Origin: Actibacterium sp.
GTDB taxonomy: Bacteria > Pseudomonadota > Alphaproteobacteria > Rhodobacterales > Rhodobacteraceae
Assembly: GCA_016278325.1 (NCBI GenBank)
Contig: JADQCB010000014.1
Location: 1 to 64,000 of the forward strand
Direction of reading: 5' to 3'
Length of the DNA: 64,000 nucleotides
This document shows positions 26,725 to 36,320 of the stretch, in pieces. The translations under genes and the position numbers were made by a program. The notes under the pieces were generated by a model, which made no database searches, had not been told where the DNA came from, and saw only the letters and a list, made by a program, of their open reading frames with translations. Position 1 is the first letter of the stretch. Each line of letters starts with the position of its first letter.

Positions 26725-28743
26725 GTGGACATTCAAGCCCTCGCCGCCGCCCATCCCGACCACTGGAAGAAAGCCTGTGCCATCCGCGCCCTGGCGATGG
26801 ATGCCGTTCACGCGGCCAATTCGGGGCATTCGGGCATGCCGATGGGCATGGCCGACGTGGCCACCGTGCTGTTCGAGAAGCACCTGAAATTCGACGCCGC
26901 GGCCCCGGACTGGCCCGACCGCGACCGGTTTATCCTGTCGGCGGGTCACGGCTCTATGTTGCTTTATGCGCTGCTGCACCTCACCGGCTATGCGGACATG
27001 ACGATCGAGCAGATCCGCAATTTCCGCCAGCTGGGCGCGATCACTGCCGGGCACCCGGAATACGGCCATGCCAAGGGGGTCGAGACCACGACCGGCCCAC
27101 TGGGCCAGGGCATCGCAAATTCGGTCGGATTTGCCATTGCCGAGGAAATCCAGCGCGCCCGCTTCGGCGCGAAGATCGTGGATCACCATACATATGTCAT
27201 CGCCGGGGACGGCTGCCTGATGGAAGGCGTCAGCCACGAGGCGATCGGCCTTGCCGGCCGGCAGGAACTGGGCAAGCTGATCGTGTTCTGGGATCACAAC
27301 GGCATCACCATCGACGGCAAGGTGTCGCTGTCCGACCGCACCGACCAGTTGGCCCGCTTTGCCGCGGCCGGCTGGCATGTGCAGGAGATCGACGGGCACG
27401 ACCCCGACGCGATCGACCGCGCGATCCGGGCGGCCAAGGCGGCGGGCCAGCCCTCGATGATCGCCTGCCGGACGCATATCGGCCTGGGATCCTCGGCGCA
27501 GGATACCGCCAAGGCACATGGCGCGCTGACCGACGAGACGCTGATCGCCGATACCAAGGCAGCCTATGGCTGGTCTTACGGCCCGTTCGAGGTGCCCGCC
27601 GAGATCAAGAAGGCCTGGGAAGCGATCGGCAGCCGCGGCCGGACGGCGCGCGACGCGTGGCAGGCGCGCCTGGCCGCCCTGCCCCAGGGCAAGCAGCGCG
27701 AATTCGCGCGTGCCCTGGCCGGCGAGGCGCCCGGAAAGCTGCCCGCCACGATCAAGGCGCTGAAAAAGCAGTTCAGCGCCGAAGCGCCCAAGGTGGCAAC
27801 CCGCAAGGCCAGCGAGATGGTGCTGGAGGTGCTGAACCCGCTTCTGCCCGAAACCATCGGCGGTTCGGCCGACCTGACCGGGTCGAACAACACCCGGACC
27901 AGCGATCTGGGCGTGTTCGAACCGGGCAACCGAAAGGGGCGCTATGTCTATTACGGGATCCGTGAACATGGCATGGCCGCGGCGATGAACGGGATGGCCC
28001 TGCATGGCGGGGCGCGGCCCTATGGCGGCACCTTCATGTGCTTCACCGACTACGCCCGCCCGGCGATGCGCCTGTCCGCGCTGATGGGGGTGCCGGTCAC
28101 CTATGTGATGACGCATGACAGCATCGGGCTGGGCGAAGACGGTCCGACGCACCAGCCGGTCGAGCATCTGGCGATCTCTCGCGCGACGCCGAACACCCAT
28201 GTGTTCCGCCCCGCCGACGCGGTGGAGACGGCCGAGGCGTGGGAACTGGCCCTGACATCCGGGGACACGCCCTCGGTGCTGGCGCTCAGCCGTCAGGGCC
28301 TGCCGACCGTCCGGATTGAACACAAGACGAAAAACCTGACCGCGCAGGGCGCCTATGTCCTGGCCGATGCCCAGGGCAAGCGTCAGGCGATCCTGATCGC
28401 CACCGGCTCCGAAGTGTCGGTGGCGCTGGCGGCGCGGGAGTTGTTGCAGGCCGACGGGATCGGCACCCGCGTGGTGTCGATGCCCTGCATGGAGCTGTTC
28501 GCGGCGCAGGACGAACGCTATCGCAAACGGGTGCTGCCGGGCGGCCCGGTGCGCGTCGGGATCGAGGCTGCCATGCGTCAGGGCTGGGATCGCTGGCTGC
28601 TGGGCGAACGCGGGCGCGAGGCCAAGGCGGCCTTCGTCGGCATGGACAGCTTCGGCGCCTCGGCGCCGGCCGAAGACCTGTTCCGGCATTTCGGCATCAC
28701 CGCCGAGGCGGTCGCCGGCAAGGTGCGCGCCCTGCTGGGCTGA
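26725..28743 (+). CDS. tkt: Transketolase
   Basis: The 672-residue thiamine diphosphate enzyme moves two-carbon units between sugar phosphates. [20 protein letters not shown] is the N-terminal signature, with [13 protein letters not shown] and DHNGITIDG in the TPP site and [14 protein letters not shown] in the C-terminal half. The start is a GTG at 26725 with GGAAGGA eight bases upstream. ATG codons further upstream (26605 and 26698) lack ribosome sites and family similarity. It stands near the gap genes. Confidence 0.94.
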   Translation: MDIQALAAAHPDHWKKACAIRALAMDAVHAANSGHSGMPMGMADVATVLFEKHLKFDAAAPDWPDRDRFILSAGHGSMLLYALLHLTGYADMTIEQIRNFRQLGAITAGHPEYGHAKGVETTTGPLGQGIANSVGFAIAEEIQRARFGAKIVDHHTYVIAGDGCLMEGVSHEAIGLAGRQELGKLIVFWDHNGITIDGKVSLSDRTDQLARFAAAGWHVQEIDGHDPDAIDRAIRAAKAAGQPSMIACRTHIGLGSSAQDTAKAHGALTDETLIADTKAAYGWSYGPFEVPAEIKKAWEAIGSRGRTARDAWQARLAALPQGKQREFARALAGEAPGKLPATIKALKKQFSAEAPKVATRKASEMVLEVLNPLLPETIGGSADLTGSNNTRTSDLGVFEPGNRKGRYVYYGIREHGMAAAMNGMALHGGARPYGGTFMCFTDYARPAMRLSALMGVPVTYVMTHDSIGLGEDGPTHQPVEHLAISRATPNTHVFRPADAVETAEAWELALTSGDTPSVLALSRQGLPTVRIEHKTKNLTAQGAYVLADAQGKRQAILIATGSEVSVALAARELLQADGIGTRVVSMPCMELFAAQDERYRKRVLPGGPVRVGIEAAMRQGWDRWLLGERGREAKAAFVGMDSFGASAPAEDLFRHFGITAEAVAGKVRALLG

Positions 28744-28827
28744 GCGTCGCCAGCCGGTTCCGGCCATTCACGGCGCGCGCATCCCCTGGTTCGCACGCGG
28801 GCCCGGAACTTCACCGGACAGGCGCAT

Positions 28828-28848
28828 GACGGGGGCGCGATCCCCGTC
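28828..28848. terminator. Hairpin between convergent tkt and DUF808 gene
   Basis: GACGGGG and CCCCGTC form a 7-base-pair stem with a 7-base loop in the 146 bases between the two convergent genes. No T tract follows on either strand. Confidence 0.35.
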
Positions 28849-28889
28849 GCGCCGGCGGCGGGGCGCGGTCCGGGCGAAAACCGCGCCGC

Positions 28890-29855
28890 TCAGACCGGCG
28901 CCTTGCCGGTCATCCGGGACCAGAGCGGCGCGACGACCCTTGTGGCCAGCGGGATCAGCGCGAGCCCCAGCACCAGCCCCAGCACCCCGTCCAGCGCCGC
29001 GGTGACCACCCATTCCAGGCCACCGGAGATTGCCGGCAGCGCATGACCCGCCGCAACGGCCAAGTCATGGATCAGATGCGCCAGCCAGGGCTGGCCGATC
29101 TCTTCCAACCCGTGCACGATGATCGACCCGCCGACCCAGAGCATCGCCAGCGTGCCGACGGTGGACAAAAGCGCCATGAAACGGGGCATCGCCTTGACCA
29201 GCCCGCGCCCCAATGCGCGCGTCGCGGCAAACCGGCCCTCGGCGCTCAGATGCAGCCCCACGTCGTCGGCCTTCACGATCAGCGCCACGCCACCATAAAC
29301 CAGCGCGGTTATACCCACGCCCACGACCGCCAGGATCACCGCCTGCATCAGCATCGTGTCGTCGGGGATCACCGACAGCGAGACGGTCATGATCTCGGCC
29401 GACAGTATGAAATCTGTCTTGATCGCCCCGGCGACCTTCTCGGCCTCAAGATGTGTGGGATCCTTGGGGTCATGCGCCGCCTCGATCTTCCTGTCGGCAT
29501 GGGGAAACAGCAGATGAAACACCTTTTCGGCGCCCTCGAATGCCAGATAGGCGCCCCCGAGCATCAGCAGCGGCGCGATCACGAAGGGGGCGAAGGCTGA
29601 CAGGATCAGCGCGACCGGCAGCAGGATCACCAGCTTGTTGCGCAGTGATCCCTTGGAGATCTGCCAGACGATCGGTAGTTCGCGTGCCGCGGAAAAGCCT
29701 TGCATGTATTTCGGCGTCACCGCCGCATCGTCGATCACCAGCCCCGCGGCCTTGGTGCCCGCCTTTGCCGCCTGCCCCGCCACATCGTCCACCGAGGCCG
29801 CCGCGACCTTTGCGATCGCCGATACGTCGTCAAGAAGCGCCAGCAAACCGCTCAT
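28890..29855 (-). CDS. DUF808 (YedI-like) membrane protein
   Basis: The 321-residue inner-membrane protein begins MSGLLALLDDVSAIAKVAAA and contains the DUF808 segment GFSAARELPIVWQISKGSLR, then several helices (KLVILLPVALILSAFAPFVI and later ones). Its function is unknown. GGGAG precedes the ATG at 29855. It is divergent from gap, and the 198 bases between them contain two palindromic operator-like sites, so the two may share regulation. Confidence 0.88.
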   Translation of the reverse strand: MSGLLALLDDVSAIAKVAAASVDDVAGQAAKAGTKAAGLVIDDAAVTPKYMQGFSAARELPIVWQISKGSLRNKLVILLPVALILSAFAPFVIAPLLMLGGAYLAFEGAEKVFHLLFPHADRKIEAAHDPKDPTHLEAEKVAGAIKTDFILSAEIMTVSLSVIPDDTMLMQAVILAVVGVGITALVYGGVALIVKADDVGLHLSAEGRFAATRALGRGLVKAMPRFMALLSTVGTLAMLWVGGSIIVHGLEEIGQPWLAHLIHDLAVAAGHALPAISGGLEWVVTAALDGVLGLVLGLALIPLATRVVAPLWSRMTGKAPV

Positions 29856-29922
29856 TTCATTCTCCCGTTCCGATCCGCGCCATTGTTGAACGCAGAGGCG
29901 ATGCAGCACAAGCGGCACCATT

Positions 29923-29964
29923 GTTAGCGCGAACCGCCGTCGCCCGGCCTGATTTATCGCTAAC
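29923..29964. promoter_or_regulatory. Pair of LacI-type operator-like palindromes before gap (first copy)
   Basis: GTTAGCGCGAAC (29923-29934) and TTTATCGCTAAC (29953-29964) are imperfect versions of GTTAGCGCTAAC, with centres exactly 30 bases apart (about three helical turns). They lie between the divergent DUF808 gene and the first gap gene. The central CG and dyad symmetry are typical of LacI-family sites. A CceR-like regulator of central carbon genes, known in Rhodobacter, is a candidate by inference only. Confidence 0.55.
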
Positions 29965-30053
29965 ATGTTGTAATGGATTGCATTTTACTCTTGGCTGGCC
30001 CGACCGCATGGCTATAACCGCCCGAAAGCCGCGTTTTTTTCGGGAGAGACCGC

Positions 30054-31058
30054 ATGACCGTGACCCTTGGCATCAATGGATTCGGCCGCATCGGCCGCTG
30101 CACCCTGGCACATATCGCCGAGGCAGCCCGCAACGACGTCCAGGTGGTCAAGATCAACGCGACCGGCCCGATCGAAACCAATGCACATCTGCTGAAATAC
30201 GACAGCGTGCACGGGCGGTTCGGTGGCGAGGTGCGGATCGACGGTGACACGATGGACCTGGGCCGCGGCCCGATGCAGGTCTTTTCGACCTACGACCCGG
30301 CCGAGCTGGACTGGACCGGCTGCGACGTCGTTCTGGAATGCACCGGAAAATTCAACGACGGCCGGAAATCGGCCATTCATCTGGAACGCGGGGCAAGAAA
30401 GGTGCTGATTTCCGCCCCCGCGCCGAATGTGGACAAGACCATCGTCTATGGCGTGAACCACCGTGCACTGCTGGCCGAGGACAGGATGGTATCGAACGGG
30501 TCGTGCACCACCAACGGCCTGGCGCCGCTGGCGAAAGTGCTGAATGACGCGATCGGGATCGAGCGCGGCGTGATGACCACGATCCATTCCTACACCGGCG
30601 ACCAGCCCACCCTGGACCGCCGGCACAAGGATCTTTACCGCGCCCGCGCCGCCGCGATGGCGATGATCCCGACCTCGACCGGCGCCGCCAGGGCATTGGG
30701 AGAGGTGTTGCCGGAACTTGCGGGCAAGCTGGATGGCACCGCCCTGCGGGTGCCCACCCCAAATGTCAGCGCCATCGACCTGACCTTCGAGGCCGGCCGC
30801 GACGTTACCGTGGCCGACGTGAACGAGATCGTGCGCGACGCCGCTGCCGGCCATTTGGGCGCGGTGCTGGCCTATGACCCCGAGCCCAAGGTCTCGATAG
30901 ATTTTAATCACACCACCCATTCGTCGATCTTCGCGCCCGACCAGACCAAAGTTATCGGTGGCCGCACGGTCCGCGTGCTGGCATGGTACGACAATGAATG
31001 GGGCTTTTCCTGCCGGATGGCGGATGTCGCGGCGACGATGGGGCGGCTCCTGCACTGA
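30054..31058 (+). CDS. gap: Glyceraldehyde-3-phosphate dehydrogenase, GapB-like
   Basis: The 334-residue enzyme has INGFGRIGR at the N-terminus and the active-site SCTTN. Where NAD-specific enzymes carry Asp after the second beta strand (IND), this copy has INATGPIETNAHLLKYDSVH, with Ala36. The same loss is seen in NADP-using GapB types. A gluconeogenic or NADP-linked role is therefore inferred. A 47-residue gene and a second gap follow at once. Operator-like sites lie upstream. Confidence 0.93.
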   Translation: MTVTLGINGFGRIGRCTLAHIAEAARNDVQVVKINATGPIETNAHLLKYDSVHGRFGGEVRIDGDTMDLGRGPMQVFSTYDPAELDWTGCDVVLECTGKFNDGRKSAIHLERGARKVLISAPAPNVDKTIVYGVNHRALLAEDRMVSNGSCTTNGLAPLAKVLNDAIGIERGVMTTIHSYTGDQPTLDRRHKDLYRARAAAMAMIPTSTGAARALGEVLPELAGKLDGTALRVPTPNVSAIDLTFEAGRDVTVADVNEIVRDAAAGHLGAVLAYDPEPKVSIDFNHTTHSSIFAPDQTKVIGGRTVRVLAWYDNEWGFSCRMADVAATMGRLLH

Positions 31059-31069
31059 GCGGAGCCTGC

Positions 31070-31213
31070 ATGACCAACCGGATTGCCGCCTATCTGTTCC
31101 TGTTCATCGCGATCGCGATCTTCGTCGACCTGCAATTCAACGACTTCCAGGGGGGGCTGTTCCTCGCCCGGAAATTCGCCGCGCTGACCGATTTCATCGC
31201 CTTCTGGCGCTAA
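31070..31213 (+). CDS. 47-residue single-helix membrane protein between two gap genes
   Basis: The small product begins MTNRIAAYLFLFIAIAIFVD. Its first 20 residues form one hydrophobic helix, and it ends with LTDFIAFWR. It starts 11 bases after the first gap gene, with GCGGAG before the ATG, so it is probably in the same transcript. I do not recognise the family. Conservation of the arrangement in relatives would decide whether it belongs with GAPDH. Confidence 0.65.
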   Translation: MTNRIAAYLFLFIAIAIFVDLQFNDFQGGLFLARKFAALTDFIAFWR

Positions 31214-31256
31214 ACGATGCTGCGTGAATTCGCGGCCGCCGGATGCGGCCGGACTC

Positions 31257-31268
31257 GTTAGCGCTAAC
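31257..31268. promoter_or_regulatory. Perfect operator-like palindrome before second gap gene
   Basis: GTTAGCGCTAAC is a perfect 12-base dyad 75 bases before the second gap ATG and about 10 bases before a TTGACC -35-like box (31278-31283). It is the best match of three related sites in this locus, consistent with one regulator acting on both gap genes. Confidence 0.6.
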
Positions 31269-31343
31269 CAATTTCGGTTGACCTGAGCGAGAATTTCTCC
31301 ATCTTGGCGGCAATCAATGCAGCTTCCATCCGGAGGACTTTTC

Positions 31344-32345
31344 ATGACGGTGAAGATAGCGATCAACGGTTTCGGACGTATCGGGCGCAACGTGCTGCGT
31401 GCGATCGTCGAATCCGGGCGCACCGATATCGAGGTGGTGGCGATCAACGATCTGGGCCCGGTCGAGACCAATGCGCACCTGATCCGCTTCGACAGCGTTC
31501 ACGGCCGGTTCCCCGGCGAGGTCACCACCACCGATGACAGCATCGACGTTGGGCGCGGGCCGATTCGCGTCACCGCGATCCGCGATCCCAGGGAACTGCC
31601 TTGGAGCGATGTTGACATCGCGCTGGAATGCACCGGCATCTTCACCGCCCGCGACAAGGCCGCACAGCATCTCGAAAACGGCTCAAGCCGCGTGCTGGTC
31701 TCGGCCCCGGCCGCGGGGGCCGACAAGACCGTTGTCTTCGGCGTGAACCATGACACGCTGACCGCCGACGACCTGGTGGTCTCGAACGCCTCCTGCACCA
31801 CCAACTGCCTGTCGCCCGTGGCCAAGGTGCTCAACGATGCGATCGGCATCTCGCGCGGCTTCATGACCACGATCCACAGCTATACCGGCGACCAGCCGAC
31901 GCTGGACACGCTGCACAAGGATCTCTATCGCGGCCGTGCCGCAGCGATGAGCATGATTCCCACCTCGACCGGCGCGGCCAAGGCAGTGGGCCTGGTGCTG
32001 CCGGAACTCGACGGCAAGCTGGATGGCGTGGCAATCCGCGTGCCCACGCCGAACGTGTCCGTGGTCGACCTGGTGTTCGAGGCGGGCAAGACCACCTCGG
32101 TGGAAGAGATCAACGCCGCGATCCGGGCCGCCGCCGATGGCCCGATGAAGGGCATTCTGGCCTATACCGATCAGCCCAACGTGTCGATCGACTTCAATCA
32201 CGACCCGCATTCGTCGGTCTTCCACATGGACCAGACCAAGGTGATGGATGGCAACATGGTCCGTATCCTCAGCTGGTATGACAACGAATGGGGCTTTTCC
32301 AACCGCATGGCCGATGTCGCCGTGGCGATGGGCAAGCTTCTGTAA
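31344..32345 (+). CDS. gap: Glyceraldehyde-3-phosphate dehydrogenase, NAD type
   Basis: The 333-residue enzyme has INGFGRIGR, the NAD-specifying INDLG (Asp36), and the catalytic NASCTTNC. It is the glycolytic-type paralogue of the gap gene upstream, from which it differs in the cofactor loop and at residues before HKDLYR (DTL here, DRR there). CGGAGGA precedes the ATG at 31344. The perfect palindrome upstream suggests its own regulated promoter. Confidence 0.95.
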   Translation: MTVKIAINGFGRIGRNVLRAIVESGRTDIEVVAINDLGPVETNAHLIRFDSVHGRFPGEVTTTDDSIDVGRGPIRVTAIRDPRELPWSDVDIALECTGIFTARDKAAQHLENGSSRVLVSAPAAGADKTVVFGVNHDTLTADDLVVSNASCTTNCLSPVAKVLNDAIGISRGFMTTIHSYTGDQPTLDTLHKDLYRGRAAAMSMIPTSTGAAKAVGLVLPELDGKLDGVAIRVPTPNVSVVDLVFEAGKTTSVEEINAAIRAAADGPMKGILAYTDQPNVSIDFNHDPHSSVFHMDQTKVMDGNMVRILSWYDNEWGFSNRMADVAVAMGKLL

Positions 32346-32455
32346 CTTCGGCTAAACGGCGTGCCATGACCCCGGCCGCGGCTTCGCCCGCAGCGGGCTG
32401 GACAGCCATTGCCGTCGACGTTATCTGAACGCATGTTCATTTCAGGGAGGAGCCG

Positions 32456-33211
32456 ATGCAGATCTCCGATACACGCGCCATCGTAACCGGGGCAGCCTCG
32501 GGACTGGGCGAGGCCACCGCCCGCGCCTTCCGCGCCGCCGGGGCGCAGGTCACGATCCTGGATCGTGATGCCGAGCGCGGCGCCCGGGTGGCCGAGGAAA
32601 TCGGCGCGGGGTTCCAGGCGGTCGACGTGACCGACGAGGAATCGGCCGCCACCGCGGTCAAGGCCGCCGCCGCGGCCATGGGCGGGATCAGCGTCTGCGT
32701 CAATTGCGCCGGCATCGCCACCGGGGAAAAGACACTCGGCAAGGAGGGTCCGCACAGGCTGGACAGTTTCCGCCGCACCGTCGACATCAACCTTGTCGGC
32801 AGTTTCAACATCCTTCGCCTGGCCGCGGCCGAGATGGCGAAGAACGCGCCCGATGCGGGGGGCGAGCGGGGCGTCATCGTCAATACCGCCTCGGTCGCGG
32901 CCTTCGACGGGCAGAAGGGGCAGGCCGCCTATTCCGCGTCCAAGGCCGGGATTGCCGGCATGACCCTGCCCGTCGCCCGCGACCTGTCGCGCAATGCGAT
33001 CCGCGTCATGGCGATCGCGCCGGGCATCTTCCGCACGCCGATGCTGGCCGGTCTGCCCGAGGACGTGCAGGCCGGCCTGGCCGAGGACGTGGTCTGCCCC
33101 AAGCGGCTGGGCGCGCCGGAAGAATACGCCGCGCTGGTGAAGTTCATCGTCGAATGCGGGTACCTGAACGGCGAGGTAATCCGCCTGGATGGCGCTCTGC
33201 GCATGCAGTGA
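32456..33211 (+). CDS. SDR-family 3-hydroxyacyl-CoA dehydrogenase-like protein
   Basis: The 251-residue protein has the NAD-binding TGAASGLG (11-18), NCAG (83-86) and the catalytic Tyr159/Lys163 in YSASK. The overall pattern, including VNTASVAAFDGQKGQAAYSA and the short C-terminal VIRLDGALRMQ, is that of type II 3-hydroxyacyl-CoA dehydrogenases (HSD17B10-like). A role in fatty or branched acyl-CoA oxidation fits the convergent CoA-transferase/racemase gene next to it. GGGAGGA precedes the ATG. Confidence 0.88.
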   Translation: MQISDTRAIVTGAASGLGEATARAFRAAGAQVTILDRDAERGARVAEEIGAGFQAVDVTDEESAATAVKAAAAAMGGISVCVNCAGIATGEKTLGKEGPHRLDSFRRTVDINLVGSFNILRLAAAEMAKNAPDAGGERGVIVNTASVAAFDGQKGQAAYSASKAGIAGMTLPVARDLSRNAIRVMAIAPGIFRTPMLAGLPEDVQAGLAEDVVCPKRLGAPEEYAALVKFIVECGYLNGEVIRLDGALRMQ

Positions 33212-33214
33212 ACC

Positions 33215-34303
33215 TCACGCGCCCCATTCGGCCAGAACCTCGTCCGGGTCGCGCGGCACATCCTGGCGGGCGGGCCGCACCCGCCCGGGCGTCCGGCCCA
33301 GACGCGGCGCCGGCGCGGGCTGCTGGTGCCCGTCGACGGTAACGAAGGTGCCGCGCGCGCGGTTATGCGGGTGCTCGGGCGCCTCGTCGATGCGCAGCAC
33401 CGGGGCAAAACAGCAATCCGTCGCTTCCATTTCCCGGCACCATTCGTCGCGTGTGCGGCTTAGAAAAGCCGCTTCGAGCAGCGCGCGCAGGGCGGGCCAG
33501 TTCTGCGGGTCGTTGCGGTCCGGCAGATCGCCCGACAGGCCGGCCCGCGCGATCAGCTCGTCATAGAATTGCGGCTCCAGCGCGCCAATGGCGACGAAGC
33601 CGCCGCATTTGCAGCGATAGGTGCCGTAAAAGGGCGCCGCCCCGTCCAGCAGGTTTGCCGCGCGGCTGTCCTGCCAGCGGCCGGCCTGGCGCATGGAATA
33701 GATCATCGCCATCAGATGCGCCGTGCCGTCGGTGATCGCCGCATCCACCACCTGCCCGCGGCCCGAGCGGCGCGTCTCGAACAGGGCACAGACCATGCCG
33801 AAGGCCAGATAGATCCCGCCACCGCCGAAATCGCCCAGCAGGTTCAGCGGCGGCAGCGGCGCATCGGCCGGGCCGATGGCATGGAGCGCGCCGCTGAGCG
33901 CGATATAGTTGATGTCGTGGCCGGCCGATTGCGCCAGCGGCCCGTCCTGCCCCCATCCGGTCATCCGGCCATAGACCAGCGCAGGGTTGAGCCGGGCCAT
34001 CGCGTCCGGGCCCAGGCCCAGCCGCTCCATCGCGCCGGGGCGCATCCCCTCGATCAACCCGTCGGCGCGGGCGATCAGCCGTTGCGCCGCCGCGCGTCCA
34101 TCCGCCGATTTCAGATCCAGCTCGATGAAGCCGCGCCCGCGGTTCAGGATGTCGTATTCCAGCCCAAGCAGATGCGGCGCGCCGGGCCGGGCGATGCGGA
34201 TCACGTCGGCGCCCATATCGGCCAGTGTCATCGCGGCAAAGGGCGTGGGCCCAAGCCCGGAAATCTCGACGATCCTGACGCCATCCAGCGGCCCGTTGCC
34301 CAT
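33215..34303 (-). CDS. CaiB/BaiF CoA-transferase, alpha-methylacyl-CoA racemase type
   Basis: The 362-residue protein begins [20 protein letters not shown]. It has AGHDINY with His129 and LLGDFGGGG with Asp158, matching the catalytic His/Asp pair of alpha-methylacyl-CoA racemases. It probably epimerises 2-methyl branched acyl-CoAs before beta-oxidation. The C-terminal part ([20 protein letters not shown]) is typical. The start at 34303 is preceded by GAAGGGA. It is 17 bases downstream of the ABC-F gene and ends 3 bases from the convergent dehydrogenase. Confidence 0.9.
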   Translation of the reverse strand: MGNGPLDGVRIVEISGLGPTPFAAMTLADMGADVIRIARPGAPHLLGLEYDILNRGRGFIELDLKSADGRAAAQRLIARADGLIEGMRPGAMERLGLGPDAMARLNPALVYGRMTGWGQDGPLAQSAGHDINYIALSGALHAIGPADAPLPPLNLLGDFGGGGIYLAFGMVCALFETRRSGRGQVVDAAITDGTAHLMAMIYSMRQAGRWQDSRAANLLDGAAPFYGTYRCKCGGFVAIGALEPQFYDELIARAGLSGDLPDRNDPQNWPALRALLEAAFLSRTRDEWCREMEATDCCFAPVLRIDEAPEHPHNRARGTFVTVDGHQQPAPAPRLGRTPGRVRPARQDVPRDPDEVLAEWGA

Positions 34304-34319
34304 GCCTGGTCCCTTCGGT

Positions 34320-36161
34320 TCAGCCGGTCGCCTTTTCCTCCAGCGCCAGCCACTCATGTTCGGCCTCGGCCAGTTTCTGCTGGCGTTCGGCCAGGGCCTC
34401 GGACGCCTTGCGAAACTTCACCGGCGCGCGGCTGAACAGATCGGGATCGGACAAGAGCCCTTCCAGCCGCGCGATCTCGGCCTCCAGGCGTTCGATCAGG
34501 GCCGGCAGCTTCTCCAGGCGGTGCCGTTCGGTGAAGGACAGGCCGCCTTCGGGCAGCGCAGGCGACGCGCTTTTCGCGCCCCCGGACGACCCGGACCGTT
34601 TAGCCCGGCCCGCCTGCGGGGCCGATGCCTCGGGCATCTCTGGCGCAGCTGTCCCGGAACGCTGCGCCTGGTAATCGGACCAGCCCCCGGCATAGACCGT
34701 GGCGCGGCCGTCCCCTTCCATCGCGATGGTGGTGCTTGCGATCCGGTCGAGGAAATCGCGGTCGTGGCTGACCAGCAGCACGGTGCCGCCGTATTCGTCC
34801 AGAAGCTCCTGCAACAGGTCCAGCGTCTCGATGTCCAGATCGTTGGTCGGCTCGTCCAGTACCAGAAGGTTGCTTTCCTTCGCCATGATCCTGGCCAGCA
34901 GAAGCCGTGCCTTTTCGCCCCCCGAAAGAGAGCGGACCGGCGCGCGGGCCTGCGCCTCGGTGAAAAGGAAATCCTTGAGATAGCCCACCACATGGCGCGG
35001 CGCCCCGCGCACCAGCACCTGGTCGGCATTGCCCGAAACGCGCATCTCCTTGTCGCCCACCAGGCTTTCCCAGAGCGTCATGTCCGGGTCCAGCTGCGCC
35101 CGGTTCTGGTCGAACACCGCCATCGACAGGTTGGTGCCCAGGATCACCTCGCCGGCATCGGGGGCCAGTTCGCCTGTCAGCATCTTCAGCAAGGTGGTCT
35201 TGCCGACCCCGTTCGGCCCGACAAAGGCCACCCGGTCGCCGCGCAGCACCCGCAGCGAGAAATCCCGCACGATCGGGCGGCCTTCGAACGCCTTCGAGAT
35301 ATGCCGCGCCTCGATCACCCGCTTGCCGGATTTCTGCCCCGATTCCAGCGCCATGTCGGCCGCGCCCTGGCGGCGGATCATCGCCGCGCGCTGCTCGCGC
35401 AGGGCCTGCAGGTTGCGCACCCGGCCCTGGTTGCGCTTGCGCCGGGCGCTGATCCCCTCGACCGCCCAGCGGGCCTCGGCCTTGATCCTGCGGTTCAGCT
35501 TGTGGCGGGCCTGGTCCTCTTCCTCCCAGACCTTGTCGCGCCATTCCTCGAACGCCTCGAAACCCTTCTCTTGCCTGCGCACCGCACCGCGGTCGATCCA
35601 CAACGTGGCCCGCGTCAGCGCGCGCAGAAAGGCGCGGTCGTGGCTGATCAGGACGAAGGCCGTGCGTGTCTCCATCAACTGCCGCTCCAGCCAGCCGATC
35701 GCCTCGATGTCCAGATGGTTGGTCGGTTCGTCCAACAGCATTAATTCCGGCGCTTCGGCCAGAAGCTTGGCCAGCGCCGCGCGCCGACGTTCCCCGCCCG
35801 AGGCGGTGGAAACCGGGGTCGCAGGGTCGAATTTTAGCCCCTCGGCGACCATTTCAACCCGATATTCCTGGCCGACGTCCAGCGACGAAGCGGCAAAATC
35901 GCCCAGCGTTTCGAAACCGGCAATCTCCGGGTGCTGATCCATATACCCGACGGTTGTGCCCGGCGCCAGGACGCGCGCACCGGTATCGGGCTCCACCAGC
36001 CCGGCCATAACCTTCATCAACGTTGATTTGCCCGAGCCGTTGCGCCCGACCAGCGCCACCCGGTCGCCCGGCTGGATCACCAGATCAAGCCCGGCGAAAA
36101 GCGGTTCCCCCCCGAAGGTGAGCGAGATGTCAGACAACTGAAGAAGCGGTGCGCGGGCCAT
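34320..36161 (-). CDS. ABC-F family ATPase (Uup-like)
   Basis: The 613-residue soluble protein has two ABC ATPase domains without membrane segments. Walker A motifs are GRNGSGKST (first) and GPNGVGKTT (second), with signature [16 protein letters not shown] charged linker lies between the domains, and a C-terminal coiled-coil arm is present ([20 protein letters not shown]). ABC-F proteins act on ribosomes, or, for Uup, also in DNA metabolism. The 17-base gap to the next gene suggests co-transcription. Confidence 0.92.
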   Translation of the reverse strand: MARAPLLQLSDISLTFGGEPLFAGLDLVIQPGDRVALVGRNGSGKSTLMKVMAGLVEPDTGARVLAPGTTVGYMDQHPEIAGFETLGDFAASSLDVGQEYRVEMVAEGLKFDPATPVSTASGGERRRAALAKLLAEAPELMLLDEPTNHLDIEAIGWLERQLMETRTAFVLISHDRAFLRALTRATLWIDRGAVRRQEKGFEAFEEWRDKVWEEEDQARHKLNRRIKAEARWAVEGISARRKRNQGRVRNLQALREQRAAMIRRQGAADMALESGQKSGKRVIEARHISKAFEGRPIVRDFSLRVLRGDRVAFVGPNGVGKTTLLKMLTGELAPDAGEVILGTNLSMAVFDQNRAQLDPDMTLWESLVGDKEMRVSGNADQVLVRGAPRHVVGYLKDFLFTEAQARAPVRSLSGGEKARLLLARIMAKESNLLVLDEPTNDLDIETLDLLQELLDEYGGTVLLVSHDRDFLDRIASTTIAMEGDGRATVYAGGWSDYQAQRSGTAAPEMPEASAPQAGRAKRSGSSGGAKSASPALPEGGLSFTERHRLEKLPALIERLEAEIARLEGLLSDPDLFSRAPVKFRKASEALAERQQKLAEAEHEWLALEEKATG

Positions 36162-36320
36162 GCCGCCGGGCTATATCGCCGGCGCCATCGCGTCAACGGG
36201 CCATGGCGCGCCCCTGCCCGCCCTGCGCCCGGGCCGGCCGCGCCGGGCGGTTTGCGATTTGCGATCCCCGACCCGGGTGCTAAGGTTTGCGCCGACCGAT
36301 CAGCCTTGCGGATCTCTTCC

